In this document: in pieces, positions 36,131 to 44,807 of the stretch
Position numbering within the stretch: the stretch's first letter is position 1
Layout of the letters: the number at the start of each line of letters is the position of its first letter
NCBI GenBank assembly: GCA_049325275.1
Contig: JBMOLU010000001.1
Span: 372,001 to 436,000 of the forward strand
Length of the DNA stretch: 64,000 nucleotides
Reading direction: 5' to 3'
DNA from: CAIQJJ01 sp049325275
GTDB taxonomy: Bacteria > Chloroflexota > Anaerolineae > Anaerolineales > UBA4823
The notes under the pieces: generated by a model
What the model saw: the letters and a program-made list of their open reading frames with translations, nothing else
Databases searched by the model: none
What the model was told of the DNA's origin: nothing
Program-made: the position numbers and the translations under genes

Positions 36131-36254
36131 AATCAAGAGCGGGGTCAGGGATGTTCCGTATTTATGTGGGTTCGAGAAGGCGTTTTGCATTATAGCACGA
36201 CATTTTGATCGCGGATTTCACGTAAATTTCTTCGTTGCGAAAAGAGAAATTGAG

Positions 36255-36260
36255 TACAAT
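36255..36260 (+). promoter_or_regulatory. Possible -10 box of selD
   Basis: TACAAT lies 27 nt before the ATG at 36287. No good -35 box is seen at the right distance. AAGGA (36272-36276) is the likely ribosome binding site. Confidence 0.35.
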
Positions 36261-36286
36261 AAGGCTCTAATAAGGACACTGATTGT

Positions 36287-37360
36287 ATGAACGATACTTA
36301 CCCATCTGGCCGCCAGATACGCCTCACCAGCCTATCGAACTGCGCGGGCTGAGCGTCCAAACTGAATGCGGAAACGCTGGCGCACGTGCTGCGCCCCCTT
36401 CAAGGCCTGTTCCAGCCGGCCGATCACCCCGATCTGCTGGTTGGGCTTGGCGAACCCGATGACGCCGCAGTCTGGAAGCTCGACGAAAGCCGCGCCCTGA
36501 TCGTTACGGCCGATTTCTTCACCCCCGTGGTCGACGATGCTTACGATTACGGCGCGATTGCGGCTGCCAACGCGCTATCCGACGTCTACGCCATGGGTGG
36601 GAAACCTTTCCTGGCGCTCAATATCGCTGCTTTGCCGCCCGATCTACCTGCCGAGGTAAGTGCGGCCATTCTGCGCGGCGCCGCCGAGAAATGCCAGCAA
36701 GCAGGAGTCGTGATCGCCGGTGGGCATACCGTACAGGATAAAGAACCGAAGTTTGGCCTCGTAGCCTTGGGAATGGCAGCGCCCGATCGGCTCCTGACCA
36801 AAGGCGGCGTCCGGCCGGGCGATCGGCTGGTCCTGAGCAAACCGCTCGGTTTTGGGACCACGACGACGGCGCTCAAACGCCAGCAAGCTGCCCCAGAAGA
36901 CATCGCCGAAGCGGTTGGCTGGATGGCCCGTCTGAACCAGACGGCTTCGCAACTGGCCGTCGAATTTGGCTTGCGAGCAGCCACCGACATCACCGGGTAC
37001 AGCTTACTGGGCCACAGCTATGAGATGGCCCTGGCATCCAACGTGCAACTGCGTTTCTATTACTCCCAAATTCCGTTCATTGCCTGCACCCGCAAGTACG
37101 CTGAAGATTTCGTTTTTCCGGGCGGGGCAGCCGATAACCGGCTACACTTCGGCCAATACGCCCGCTTCGCACCAGGTTTAGAGGAAGCCTCGCAGATGTT
37201 ACTTTTCGACCCACAAACCAGCGGCGGCCTGTTGTTGGCCGTGCCACCGCAAAAGCTCGACGGACTGTTAGGGCGCGCCGCAGAACTGGAACAGCCCTTG
37301 TGGGTTATCGGCGAGGCAGAAGAGGCCACAGAGGACGGCAGGCTAAAGGTTGAAACTTAA
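36287..37360 (+). CDS. selD: Selenide, water dikinase (selenophosphate synthetase) with selenocysteine
   Basis: The protein has 357 residues, counting an in-frame TGA at 36350-36352 as selenocysteine 22. The stretch before the TGA reads IRLTSLSNCAG and after it ASKLNAETLAHVL. This aligns with E. coli SelD SHGAGCGCKI so that the UGA falls on the catalytic Cys17. The frame is uninterrupted from ATG 36287 (AAGGA 10 nt upstream) to TAA, and the family match spans both sides of the TGA. ATP-binding and AIRS motifs follow: GEPDDAAVW, ADFFTPVVDD, AANALSDVYAMGG, GGHTVQD and DPQTSGG. A search starting at GTG 36386 would lose the catalytic N-terminus. The enzyme makes selenophosphate for Sec-tRNA and selenouridine. 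Confidence 0.9.
36350..36385 (+). promoter_or_regulatory. UGA selenocysteine codon and candidate bacterial SECIS
   Basis: Directly after the TGA, GCGT (36353-36356) can pair with ACGC (about 36374-36377), and CC with GG inside, leaving an 11-nt apical loop. Bacterial SECIS hairpins start within a few nt of the UGA and are recognised by SelB. The fold is modest and drawn by eye. Confidence 0.4.
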
Positions 37361-37362
37361 CG

Positions 37363-37785
37363 ATGAACACCAACCGCCCTGTTCTACAAGTGCTTGCTAT
37401 CATTTTGGGCACGTTGCTGTTTGCGCTTATTGGGGTCACGCTGCTCGTTGGTGAGGTGCGCCAGGAGTTCTTGCAGATTGTGAGAAACGCCCTCGCCATC
37501 CCACGCCAGTTGCCCTTTTCCGCCACAGCGTGGCGTATCCTTTTCGTTCTGGGGCTTTGCGTTTGCGGATACCTGGTTTTGCGCAAAACAGTTCTGGCGG
37601 CCGTTCCAAGCCTGCACAAAGCACACGAATGCCCTCATTGTGGCAACCGGCTACAGCGCATTCCCCGCAAGCCGAGTGAGCGCTTCCTGGCGGTAGTTTT
37701 GTGCTGCAGCATCCTGCGCTACGGATGTATCGGCTGCGAATGGTCGGGCCTGCGGCGGCACCGCCATCAACGTCACACATCGTAA
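37363..37785 (+). CDS. Two-TM membrane protein with zinc ribbon (hypothetical)
   Basis: A 140-residue protein. Two TM helices (about 8-30 and 56-76) are followed by a cytoplasmic zinc-ribbon made by CPHCGNRL and CIGCEWSG. It starts 2 bp after the selD stop, so the two are cotranscribed. The family is not recognised and a link to selenium is only positional. Confidence 0.65.
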   Translation: MNTNRPVLQVLAIILGTLLFALIGVTLLVGEVRQEFLQIVRNALAIPRQLPFSATAWRILFVLGLCVCGYLVLRKTVLAAVPSLHKAHECPHCGNRLQRIPRKPSERFLAVVLCCSILRYGCIGCEWSGLRRHRHQRHTS

Positions 37786-37789
37786 CAAC

Positions 37790-37815
37790 GCGGCAGGCAG
37801 CAAGCTGCCTGCCGC
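37790..37815. terminator. Bidirectional hairpin between convergent genes
   Basis: A 12-bp perfect stem (37790-37801 with 37804-37815) sits between the selD-operon stop (37785) and the LysM gene stop (37830). Confidence 0.6.
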
Positions 37816-37829
37816 CCCGGATTGTATCC

Positions 37830-38483
37830 TTAGCCCGGCAGATCGGGCCTGGAGCGGCGTTTGATCACCACACCGGCCGCAACCAGGATCACGCCTGTGC
37901 CCAACAGGAAAACGACAACCGACAAAAGCACATTTCCGACCGGATCTGTCCCAAGCTGCGGGACCGGCGTGGCCGTGGGCGTTATGCTGGGCAACGGCGA
38001 CGGAGTCGCCGTGGGTGGCAGGGCCGTGGAGGTGCGCGTCGGGCGGCGGGTCGCCGTGGGTGGGCGTGCGGTGGACGTGTCGGTGACATCAGGGGTGGGG
38101 GTAACGGTGTTGGCAAGCCGGACGATGAGCTTATCGCCAACGTAAAGTTTGTCGTTCAACTGGCGGCGGTTGAGATCGAGCAATGTCTGCACGGTGATGC
38201 TGTACGCCTCTGCGATCGTGTACAGCGTCTGGCCAGACTGAACGATATGGATGACTGACCCATCCTCATAAGGAGTCACCGTAGCTACGATGAAAGAATC
38301 AACGGGCGTGGGGCCGCGCGGCGCCACGGTCGTGGGTGCGCTGGTGGCGTCCTGCCGGTTTTCCGAGGCGTCGATGTCCCGGGCTATCATCAAGCGGTCT
38401 TGCGCCCGCACGGGAGTGCCGCTCAGCGACCACAAAGCCAGCAAAGAGAAGCTCAACAAAGCAAGGAAGAGTAGTTTTCGCAT
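37830..38483 (-). CDS. Secreted, membrane-anchored LysM-domain protein
   Basis: The protein has 217 residues. A signal peptide (about 1-27, ending PVRAQ) is followed by one LysM domain (about 76-122: HIVQSGQTLYTIAEAY, LNRRQLNDKLYVGDKLIV). A Pro-Thr-Ser linker of about 50 residues and a C-terminal TM helix (about 182-206) with basic tail RRSRPDLPG follow. LysM binds peptidoglycan or chitin-like glycans, so it should sit on the outer face of the membrane. The PT-rich linker resembles that of the RHS protein. Confidence 0.85.
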   Translation of the reverse strand: MRKLLFLALLSFSLLALWSLSGTPVRAQDRLMIARDIDASENRQDATSAPTTVAPRGPTPVDSFIVATVTPYEDGSVIHIVQSGQTLYTIAEAYSITVQTLLDLNRRQLNDKLYVGDKLIVRLANTVTPTPDVTDTSTARPPTATRRPTRTSTALPPTATPSPLPSITPTATPVPQLGTDPVGNVLLSVVVFLLGTGVILVAAGVVIKRRSRPDLPG

Positions 38484-38634
38484 AAGCGGGGATTCTACCA
38501 GCTAATTGGCACGTACAGAAGCGAAATTATGCGATGGCATGTAACGCAAAACTGCAAGCATCCATCGAGGGCCGTACGGGTTCGTCCCGGCAACACACTT
38601 ATGCGATACCCCACCGGCGATCGAACTAGCAGCC

Positions 38635-38763
38635 TGTCGGAGAAGGCTTCGAAAGTCTCCGTGATCGCTTAAAAGCCGTGACTTTCGAGCAATTTCGCCT
38701 TATTTTGTGCTCAAACTGCCCGGGTAGAGACTTCCGAAGTCTTAACGTGAGGTCTCTCCGACA
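38635..38763. repeat. Imperfect long inverted repeat downstream of pncC
   Basis: TGTCGGAGA (38635-38643) pairs with TCTCCGACA (38755-38763), and a second set of related arms (CTTCGAAAGTCTC near 38647 with GAGACTTCCGAAG near 38727) lies inside. It ends 6 nt before the pncC stop codon, so it may terminate that transcript or be a mobile repeat. The remaining gap (38484-38634) holds nothing I can identify. Confidence 0.45.
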
Positions 38764-38768
38764 CCCGG

Positions 38769-39251
38769 CTAGGCGAAGTGATCGATAACGATCTGTAAGG
38801 CGGCTTCGGCAGATTGCTCCTTGTTCGCCAGGCGGTCGCCCTGCCAGACAAACATCCAGGCGTCATCGGTATCGTCCCCGCTCACGCTTAAACCGATCCA
38901 TACCGTGCCGACCGGTTTCTCGGGTGTGCCACCTTCTGGCCCGGCAATGCCGGTCACCGACACACCGATGTCTGCCCCCAGAGCGGCGCGCACGCCGCGG
39001 GCCATTTCCAGGGCGGTTTCACGGCTGACGGCGCCATAACGGTTGAGCGTGTCCCACGACACGCCCAACAGGCGTACTTTGGCTTCGTAAGCGTACGCCG
39101 TAATGCTGCCGACATAGTAGGCCGAGGAGCCAGGCACGTTGGTAATGCGATGGCCGATCAGGCCGCCGGTGCAGGATTCCGCGGCGGCCAGTTTCAGGTC
39201 AAGTGCGGTGAGAAGCTTTGCGAGCGCAACTTCGAGGGGAATTCTTTGCAT
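38769..39251 (-). CDS. pncC: Nicotinamide-nucleotide amidohydrolase (stand-alone CinA C-terminal domain)
   Basis: The protein has 160 residues, all one CinA-C domain. It converts NMN to NaMN, recycling the pyridine ring. The catalytic Ser motif AAESCTGGLIGHRIT is intact, as are YEAKVRLLGV and SVTGIAGPEGGTPEKPVGTVWIG (split motifs of the family). ATG 39251 is chosen; a GTG at 39278 is possible. It lies two genes downstream of a CinA homologue whose own C-terminal domain lacks this motif. Confidence 0.92.
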   Translation of the reverse strand: MQRIPLEVALAKLLTALDLKLAAAESCTGGLIGHRITNVPGSSAYYVGSITAYAYEAKVRLLGVSWDTLNRYGAVSRETALEMARGVRAALGADIGVSVTGIAGPEGGTPEKPVGTVWIGLSVSGDDTDDAWMFVWQGDRLANKEQSAEAALQIVIDHFA

Positions 39252-39281
39252 CTTGACACAAACGCAGGCGCGCCTCACACC

Positions 39282-41261
39282 TTACGAGCGTTCCGCCACC
39301 AGTTCGACGTAGTCTTGCGTCACCATTGAATCGGTTGCTGCGCCCAGGTAAGCCAATAGACCGGCGGCCAGTTCAGCCTTACGTTCGGCATCGCGGCGGC
39401 TCCAGGTGCGGCTCTTGACTTCGAGGAAGTAACCCAACGCGGGTTGTTCGAGATGGTCGAGATTGACGTAGAATTCTGTACCCTGGTAGAGCACCCGCCA
39501 GCGCAAACGGTCTTTGACAATGACCTGCTCGGCGCTCGGTTTGAAGTACTCGCGATAAAAGCGCAGGCTATGGGTTGCCGGGGCCAGGAAACGGCTCCGC
39601 GAGAGCAGCACATCGCCACTGAAACGCCGCTCGCGTGCCGGGCCAAGCAGGGTCAGGCGGTAACGCGCATTGGCGATCTGACCGTTTTCATCGATGAACT
39701 GGTCTTCGCGGTAGCGCAGGTGGCCCTGTTTTGGGTCGGCGAAAGAGAAGTAAGTGTCGTATTCGTGATAGTGACGGTGACGCAAAATCTCAATATCGGG
39801 ACTTTGCAGCGCCGCGAGGACGGGGGCAGCACCGGCAAGGCGTACTTTTACCTGTACTTCGAAGCTTTCGGCTTCCTGTGCGCCGCCAATAGCAACCAGC
39901 TTGGAGAGCAACGAATTTTCGCGTTCCGCCAGGAAAATATCGATCCTGTGGGCGCATTCTTGCGCCAGACGCAAGAGTGCGGCTTCGTCCAGGGTCAGCA
40001 GTTCCTGGTGGCGCATCAGCCAGCGGCCGTTGACCATCACATCGGTGACGTCGCTGGCATGGGCCGCATAAACGAGTTGGGCGTAGACGCTTTGCGGGTC
40101 ACGGCGGAAGCGCGGGCTGTTGTGCAGCCGGTTGAGGTCTACCAGGATCAGGTCGGCGCGTTTGCCGGGTTCGAGCGAGCCTGTCAGATGGCCGATGTGC
40201 ATGGCGTTGGCGCCCATCCGCGTGGCCATCGTCAGCGCCTGGGCGGCAGGCAGGGCGGTCGGCTCGTTCGAAACACATTTGGCAACGAACGAAGCCAGCC
40301 GCATCTCTTCGAACATGTCGAGATCGTTGTTGGATGCGGGGCCGTCGGTGCCGATACCGACGTTCAAACCGGCATCGAGCATACGTTGGATGGGCGCAAA
40401 GCCGGATGCCAGTTTGAGGTTGGAAGACGGGTTGTGCGCCACCCCCACATGATGATGAAGCAACGTTTTGATTTCGCCCTTGTCGATGTGAACACAGTGT
40501 GCGGCCAGCACCTTGGCGTCGAACAGGTTTTGTTTCTTGACGTAAGGGACCACCGGCATGCCCCACTCGCTGCGGGCGCTTTCCACTTCTTGCGCCGTTT
40601 CGGAAATGTGGATCAACAGCGGCACATCGAATTCGAGCGCCAGATTTGCACTGGCCTGAAGGATTTCTTGCGTGCAGGTAAAGGGTGCATGCGGGGCCAC
40701 GGTGGGCACGATCAAGGGGTGGTCCTTCCAGGCCTGAATGAATTCGCGTGCGTAGTTCAAGGATTCTTCGTACGAAGCGGCATCGGGCGCGGGGAACTTG
40801 AGCACGGTTTCGCCGCAAACAGCGCGCAACCCGGCATCAGCCGTGGCCCGGGCAACATCGCTCTCGAAATAGTACATATCGGCGAAGCAGGTGACGCCCG
40901 TGCGCAGCATCTCGGCGCAGGCCAGTTGTGTGCCCAGGCGAACGAATTCGGGTGAGACGAATTCGCGTTCGACCGGCATCATATACCCCATCAGCCAGAC
41001 GTCCAGGCGCAGGTCGTCGGCCAGGCCGCGCAGCAGCGTCATGGGAGCGTGGGTGTGAGTGTTGATCAGCCCGGGCATCAGCACTTTGCCGCCGCAGTCG
41101 ACGATTTCGGCAGCCGGGAAGCGGGTGCGTAAGTCGGCATCCGGCCCGACGGCAAGGATGTTCTCGCCCTGCACAGCCACGGCGCCGGGTTCGTACTGCA
41201 TTAGTTTTTCATCCATGGTGAGGACGATCGCATTCGTTAGAAGCATAACGGTCGTTTCCAT
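39282..41261 (-). CDS. SAH/MTA-type deaminase (amidohydrolase) fused to a CYTH-like domain
   Basis: The protein has 659 residues. Residues 1-430 are an amidohydrolase: LMPGLINTHTHAPM with metal His-x-His, PHAPFTC, LLIHISETAQE, LAAHCVHID and GTDGPASNNDLDM. The pattern matches S-adenosylhomocysteine/methylthioadenosine deaminases. Residues about 465-655 look like a CYTH domain: FEVQVKVRL (ExExK with the second Glu as Gln), YHEYDTYFSF, LRYREDQF, RYRLTLLG and YFLEVKSRTW. The C-terminal domain may bind a triphosphate or act structurally. ATG 41261 starts 1 nt after the stop of the Uma2 gene. CYTH identity is by motif, moderately sure. Confidence 0.85.
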   Translation of the reverse strand: METTVMLLTNAIVLTMDEKLMQYEPGAVAVQGENILAVGPDADLRTRFPAAEIVDCGGKVLMPGLINTHTHAPMTLLRGLADDLRLDVWLMGYMMPVEREFVSPEFVRLGTQLACAEMLRTGVTCFADMYYFESDVARATADAGLRAVCGETVLKFPAPDAASYEESLNYAREFIQAWKDHPLIVPTVAPHAPFTCTQEILQASANLALEFDVPLLIHISETAQEVESARSEWGMPVVPYVKKQNLFDAKVLAAHCVHIDKGEIKTLLHHHVGVAHNPSSNLKLASGFAPIQRMLDAGLNVGIGTDGPASNNDLDMFEEMRLASFVAKCVSNEPTALPAAQALTMATRMGANAMHIGHLTGSLEPGKRADLILVDLNRLHNSPRFRRDPQSVYAQLVYAAHASDVTDVMVNGRWLMRHQELLTLDEAALLRLAQECAHRIDIFLAERENSLLSKLVAIGGAQEAESFEVQVKVRLAGAAPVLAALQSPDIEILRHRHYHEYDTYFSFADPKQGHLRYREDQFIDENGQIANARYRLTLLGPARERRFSGDVLLSRSRFLAPATHSLRFYREYFKPSAEQVIVKDRLRWRVLYQGTEFYVNLDHLEQPALGYFLEVKSRTWSRRDAERKAELAAGLLAYLGAATDSMVTQDYVELVAERS

Positions 41262-41262
41262 G

Positions 41263-41901
41263 CTAAATAACACCCATTTCTCTTAACACATTCACCGGAT
41301 TTGCCATTTTTCCGTCTTGCCCTGGCCAGAGCCAGGCAATCTTAAACTTCAGGCCTGGAATGGCTACCGAATAAATGACACCATCTAGCGGGGCGACCTG
41401 AATCAAATCGCTTTGCTGGCGTTGAAAGAACTGCGTTCCTGCCGCGCCATAGGGATCGATCAACCAGACTTCTTTGGTGCCCGCCCTGGCATAGTTTCCG
41501 AGTTTGACACCGCGATCGTAGCGGGCGGTGGCTGCGGAGAGAATTTCGATGATCAGGTCGGGCGCTTCGACGAGTTTCTGGTGGGTGATAATATGCGCAC
41601 GTTCACGGCGCACGAAGAGCAGATCGGGTTCGTAGGTTTGTGTGTCGGAAATGTAAACGGCCGTGCGAGAACCACGCACTTCACCCAAATCGTAACGGCT
41701 GACATACATTTGTAAAACCGTCATTAAAAAGCTTTGCAAACGCTCGTGTTCTTCAAAAGCAGGTGGGGCCATAAACATCTCTCCATCGATCAGCTCTGCT
41801 TTTTGATCGGCCGGAGCAAGCAACATGAAGTCATCGTGTGTCCAACGTTCGTTTTCGAGCGACTCAACCGCCTGCACGGGGGGGTTAAGGATTCCGGTCA
41901 T
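41263..41901 (-). CDS. Uma2-family (DUF820) restriction-endonuclease-like protein
   Basis: The protein has 212 residues. The PD-(D/E)XK-like core shows AELIDGEMFMAPP, YEPDLLFV and PDLIIEILS, the order found in Uma2 proteins, followed by KEVWLIDPY. The family is abundant in Cyanobacteria and Chloroflexota; its role is unknown, though many copies are near mobile DNA. ATG 41901 has GGAGG 5 nt upstream. Confidence 0.88.
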   Translation of the reverse strand: MTGILNPPVQAVESLENERWTHDDFMLLAPADQKAELIDGEMFMAPPAFEEHERLQSFLMTVLQMYVSRYDLGEVRGSRTAVYISDTQTYEPDLLFVRRERAHIITHQKLVEAPDLIIEILSAATARYDRGVKLGNYARAGTKEVWLIDPYGAAGTQFFQRQQSDLIQVAPLDGVIYSVAIPGLKFKIAWLWPGQDGKMANPVNVLREMGVI

Positions 41902-41958
41902 TTCTACCTCCAAAAGGCAAGGCGTGTGCTTTCCTTTCTGCCATTGTACAACAATCCG

Positions 41959-43104
41959 TTACAACGAACGGATTAAATTCAGTGCGTGGTTGACGGCCCA
42001 GCGCGGCGCATAACTGGGCGGGCCGCCGTAGGGACGGGCGAACTGCTGCGCTCCATCGGGGGTGATCAAGACGATGAAAGTTTCTTGCTTCTCTGCGCCG
42101 GGCTTCAAGAGCACGCCCAGACCCACCGCAGCATCGCGTTGGCGGCGATAGGCTTCGACCATGGCGCAAAAATCGTCCGTTTTCGGGCGAGTAGACAGCG
42201 TTTCACCGCCGCAGAAGACATCGGCCGGCGCCACAGCCAGCTTTTGCAGCAGTTCGCCGCTCAAGCCGGCCTCGACCACGGCCAGGCGCCAACCGCGTTT
42301 CGCCAGCACGTTCAGGGCAACGCTTTCTAACGTATCGTCATCGGCGCCGTAAATCCAGGCGCCCAACCTTTTATGCAGGTCGGCTTCGACCTGCGCGATC
42401 AGCGCATCAGCGCCGGCCGGCGAGTCAGCCTTGGCCGTGATGCGCACATCTACCTGGCCAGAGTGTGCGGCCAGGCCCACGGTCGGGTTGGCGAGGGCCT
42501 CGAGGTCGCCGATCAGATCGTCGATTTGCGATTCGCCGATCCCGGCGGTGTGCAGCACACGCGCTTTGATGACACCGGTCAAGCAAAAACGCTGACGTAA
42601 ATACGGCAGGACGGCGTTTTGCATCAGGTATTCCATCTCGCTGGGCACGCCGGGAAGCGAGATCACCGCCTGGGTAGGCGTCTCCATGATGAAAGAGGGG
42701 GCCGTACCGACCGGGTTTTCGACGGAAAGGGCCCCCTGGGGTACGTATGCCTGGCGCTTGTTGTTTTCGGTAGGCAGGCGGCCGAAGCGGGCAAAACGCC
42801 GGCGGATTTGCTTCCATAACTCCGGGCGGTACTCCGTGGGCACGCCAAAGGCAAGGGCAACCGCTTCGCGGGTGGGGTCGTCCACGGTGGGGCCGAGGCC
42901 GCCGGTGGTGATCAGCATGTCGGCGCGGCCGAGGGCTTCGCGAATCATGCCGGCGATGCGCTGGGCGTTGTCGCCGACGGTGGACGTGCGAAACAGATCG
43001 ACACCCAGGTCGCGCAGGTTGCGGGCGATGTAGTGGGAGTTCGTATCCACGATCTCGCCCAGGAGGAGTTCGGTTCCAATCGTAATGATTTCGGCAGAAG
43101 GCAT
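41959..43104 (-). CDS. cinA: CinA-family protein with degenerate amidohydrolase domain
   Basis: The protein has 381 residues. Residues 1-170 are the MoCF/COG1058 domain (EIITIGTELLLGEIVDTNS, ITTGGLGPTVDDPT), an ADP-ribose pyrophosphatase in CinA. A KH-type middle domain follows. The C-terminal 135 residues align with CinA-C, but the catalytic Ser motif (ESCTGG) has become VEAGLSGE and the rest is eroded. The active amidohydrolase is instead the separate gene at 38769-39251. ATG 43104 is chosen as the family start (MPSAEIITIG). Confidence 0.88.
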   Translation of the reverse strand: MPSAEIITIGTELLLGEIVDTNSHYIARNLRDLGVDLFRTSTVGDNAQRIAGMIREALGRADMLITTGGLGPTVDDPTREAVALAFGVPTEYRPELWKQIRRRFARFGRLPTENNKRQAYVPQGALSVENPVGTAPSFIMETPTQAVISLPGVPSEMEYLMQNAVLPYLRQRFCLTGVIKARVLHTAGIGESQIDDLIGDLEALANPTVGLAAHSGQVDVRITAKADSPAGADALIAQVEADLHKRLGAWIYGADDDTLESVALNVLAKRGWRLAVVEAGLSGELLQKLAVAPADVFCGGETLSTRPKTDDFCAMVEAYRRQRDAAVGLGVLLKPGAEKQETFIVLITPDGAQQFARPYGGPPSYAPRWAVNHALNLIRSL

Positions 43105-43173
43105 ATCGGTAAAAGAAAAAGTTGAAAGTGACCAGGGTAAAGGTTTAGCCGATTGTATCAGATAGCACAAGAC

Positions 43174-43192
43174 CCCGCCATACAGGCGGGGC
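43174..43192 (-). terminator. Terminator of the liv operon
   Basis: A 7-bp GC stem (CCCCGCC 43174-43180, GGCGGGG 43186-43192) about 60 nt downstream of livF on the minus strand, followed there by TCTTGT. Weak T-run. Confidence 0.5.
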
Positions 43193-43254
43193 CTTTGTCG
43201 GACAATTGTGCTGGCAAGCCATGCGATTCGCCGCTTCCGCCATCCAGCATTCAG

Positions 43255-43965
43255 TTAGTGGCCCCCGAGATAAGCTTCAATCACCTGAGGGTTGTGAAGC
43301 AGTTCGCTGCCTTTGCCTTCCAAAACGATTCTACCGGTTTCAATGACGTACCCGCGGCCGGCAATCGAAAGCGCCAGCAGGGCGTTTTGTTCGACCAGCA
43401 AAATGCTGGTTCCCTGGGCATTGATTTCCTGGATAATTTTGAAAATCTCGTCAACCAGAATGGGCGCAAGCCCCATCGACGGCTCATCCAACAGCAGCAG
43501 CGTGGGACGCGCCATCAAAGCGCGCGCCATGGCCAGCATTTGCTGCTCGCCACCCGACAAAGTGCCTGCAACCTGTTTACGGCGTTCCTTGAGGCGCGGA
43601 AAGATCGTAAACATATGCGCCATGTCTTCCTGGATTTCTTGCTTGTCTTTGCGGCAGTAAGCGCCAAGATCGAGGTTTTCATACACTGTCAGGCGGGCAA
43701 AGACGCCACGGCCCTCGGGCACCATGGCAACACCCTGATAAACCAGTTCGTGTGGCTTGGCGCTGATCAAATCCGTCCCATTCAGGAGCACGGCGCCCTG
43801 CTTAGGCTTGAGCAAACCGGTAACCGTGCGCAGGGTGGTTGTTTTACCAGCCCCGTTGCCGCCGATCAGCGTAATAATTTCTCCCTTCTCGACAGAAAGC
43901 GAGATGCCTTTAAGAGCATGGATATTTCCATAGTACGTGTGAACGTCTCTAAGTTCCAACATCAT
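43255..43965 (-). CDS. livF: Branched-chain amino acid ABC transporter ATPase LivF
   Basis: The protein has 236 residues. Walker A GGNGAGKTTT, signature LSGGEQQML, Walker B LLLLDEPSMGL and the LivF-type YYGNIHALKG start are intact. With LivG it powers import of Leu/Ile/Val or other amides. The start overlaps livG by 4 bp (two adjacent ATGs, 43965 and 43962). Confidence 0.95.
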   Translation of the reverse strand: MMLELRDVHTYYGNIHALKGISLSVEKGEIITLIGGNGAGKTTTLRTVTGLLKPKQGAVLLNGTDLISAKPHELVYQGVAMVPEGRGVFARLTVYENLDLGAYCRKDKQEIQEDMAHMFTIFPRLKERRKQVAGTLSGGEQQMLAMARALMARPTLLLLDEPSMGLAPILVDEIFKIIQEINAQGTSILLVEQNALLALSIAGRGYVIETGRIVLEGKGSELLHNPQVIEAYLGGH

Positions 43966-44807
43966 CCACCACCGTCCTGCGAGGCCACCGCCGGCAAATT
44001 CAGGCCCGAAGCAGCGCCTTCACCCAGGTACGCTTCGATGACCTTTGGATTGCGCTGGATTTGCTCTGGGGTGCCTTCTGCGATCTTTGTGCCATAGTCC
44101 AGCACGACAATCTGGTCACTGATACCCATTACCACGCGCATATCGTGTTCAATCAACAAAACGCTGATACCCAAATCGTCGCGCAATTGTCGAATAAAAA
44201 CGGTCATTTCGGCGGTTTCAGAAGCGTTCATCCCGGCTGTTGGTTCGTCGAGCATCAGCAACTTCGGCTGGCTGGCGAGCGCACGCGCAATCTCCAGTCT
44301 ACGCTGGGCTCCATAGGGCAGACTGCGCGCCAGGTGATCTCCCATGCCGCCCAGGCCGACAAAGCGCAACAAGCGCAAGGCATCGCTCAATGCAGCCTGC
44401 TCTTCAGATTTCTGGCGGGCGCTATGCAAAACAGCATCCACCCACGTCGATTTCAGACGAGCATGCTGCCCGACCAGGATATTTTCCACGGCAGTCATGT
44501 TGGCAAACAAACGAATATTCTGGTACGTGCGCGCAATGCCTGTTTTCGTAATTTGGTCAGGCGCCAGGCCAACCAGCGATCGACCATCGAAAAGAATATC
44601 GCCGCCATCCGGCTGGTAAAAACCGGTAATGCAGTTGAAAAAGGTGGTTTTCCCGGCCCCATTGGGGCCAATCACGCTGGCAATGGCGCGCGACGGGATG
44701 GCCATATCGACCGCGTTGACGGCCGTCAGCCCGCCAAAGACCTTCGTCAGCCGGCGAGTCTCCAAAATGGGCGTTGACTTGAGAAAATCTTTCGCATCTG
44801 GCGTCAT
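43962..44807 (-). CDS. livG: Branched-chain amino acid ABC transporter ATPase LivG
   Basis: The protein has 281 residues. Walker A GPNGAGKTTFFNCITGFY, signature LPYGAQRRLEIARAL and Walker B LLMLDEPTAGM are intact; PYGAQR is the usual LivG form of the signature. The C-terminal ending (VIEAYLGEG) is typical. ATGA overlap with livM and AGGA 7 nt upstream. Confidence 0.95.
   Translation of the reverse strand: MTPDAKDFLKSTPILETRRLTKVFGGLTAVNAVDMAIPSRAIASVIGPNGAGKTTFFNCITGFYQPDGGDILFDGRSLVGLAPDQITKTGIARTYQNIRLFANMTAVENILVGQHARLKSTWVDAVLHSARQKSEEQAALSDALRLLRFVGLGGMGDHLARSLPYGAQRRLEIARALASQPKLLMLDEPTAGMNASETAEMTVFIRQLRDDLGISVLLIEHDMRVVMGISDQIVVLDYGTKIAEGTPEQIQRNPKVIEAYLGEGAASGLNLPAVASQDGGG

Noticed and set aside
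36386..37360. Short SelD starting at GTG 36386
   Set aside because: It lacks the catalytic residue and glycine-rich start; the family match extends upstream through the TGA.
39444..40955. 503-codon ORF opposite the deaminase gene
   Set aside because: It is antisense shadow; the minus strand has clear amidohydrolase motifs.
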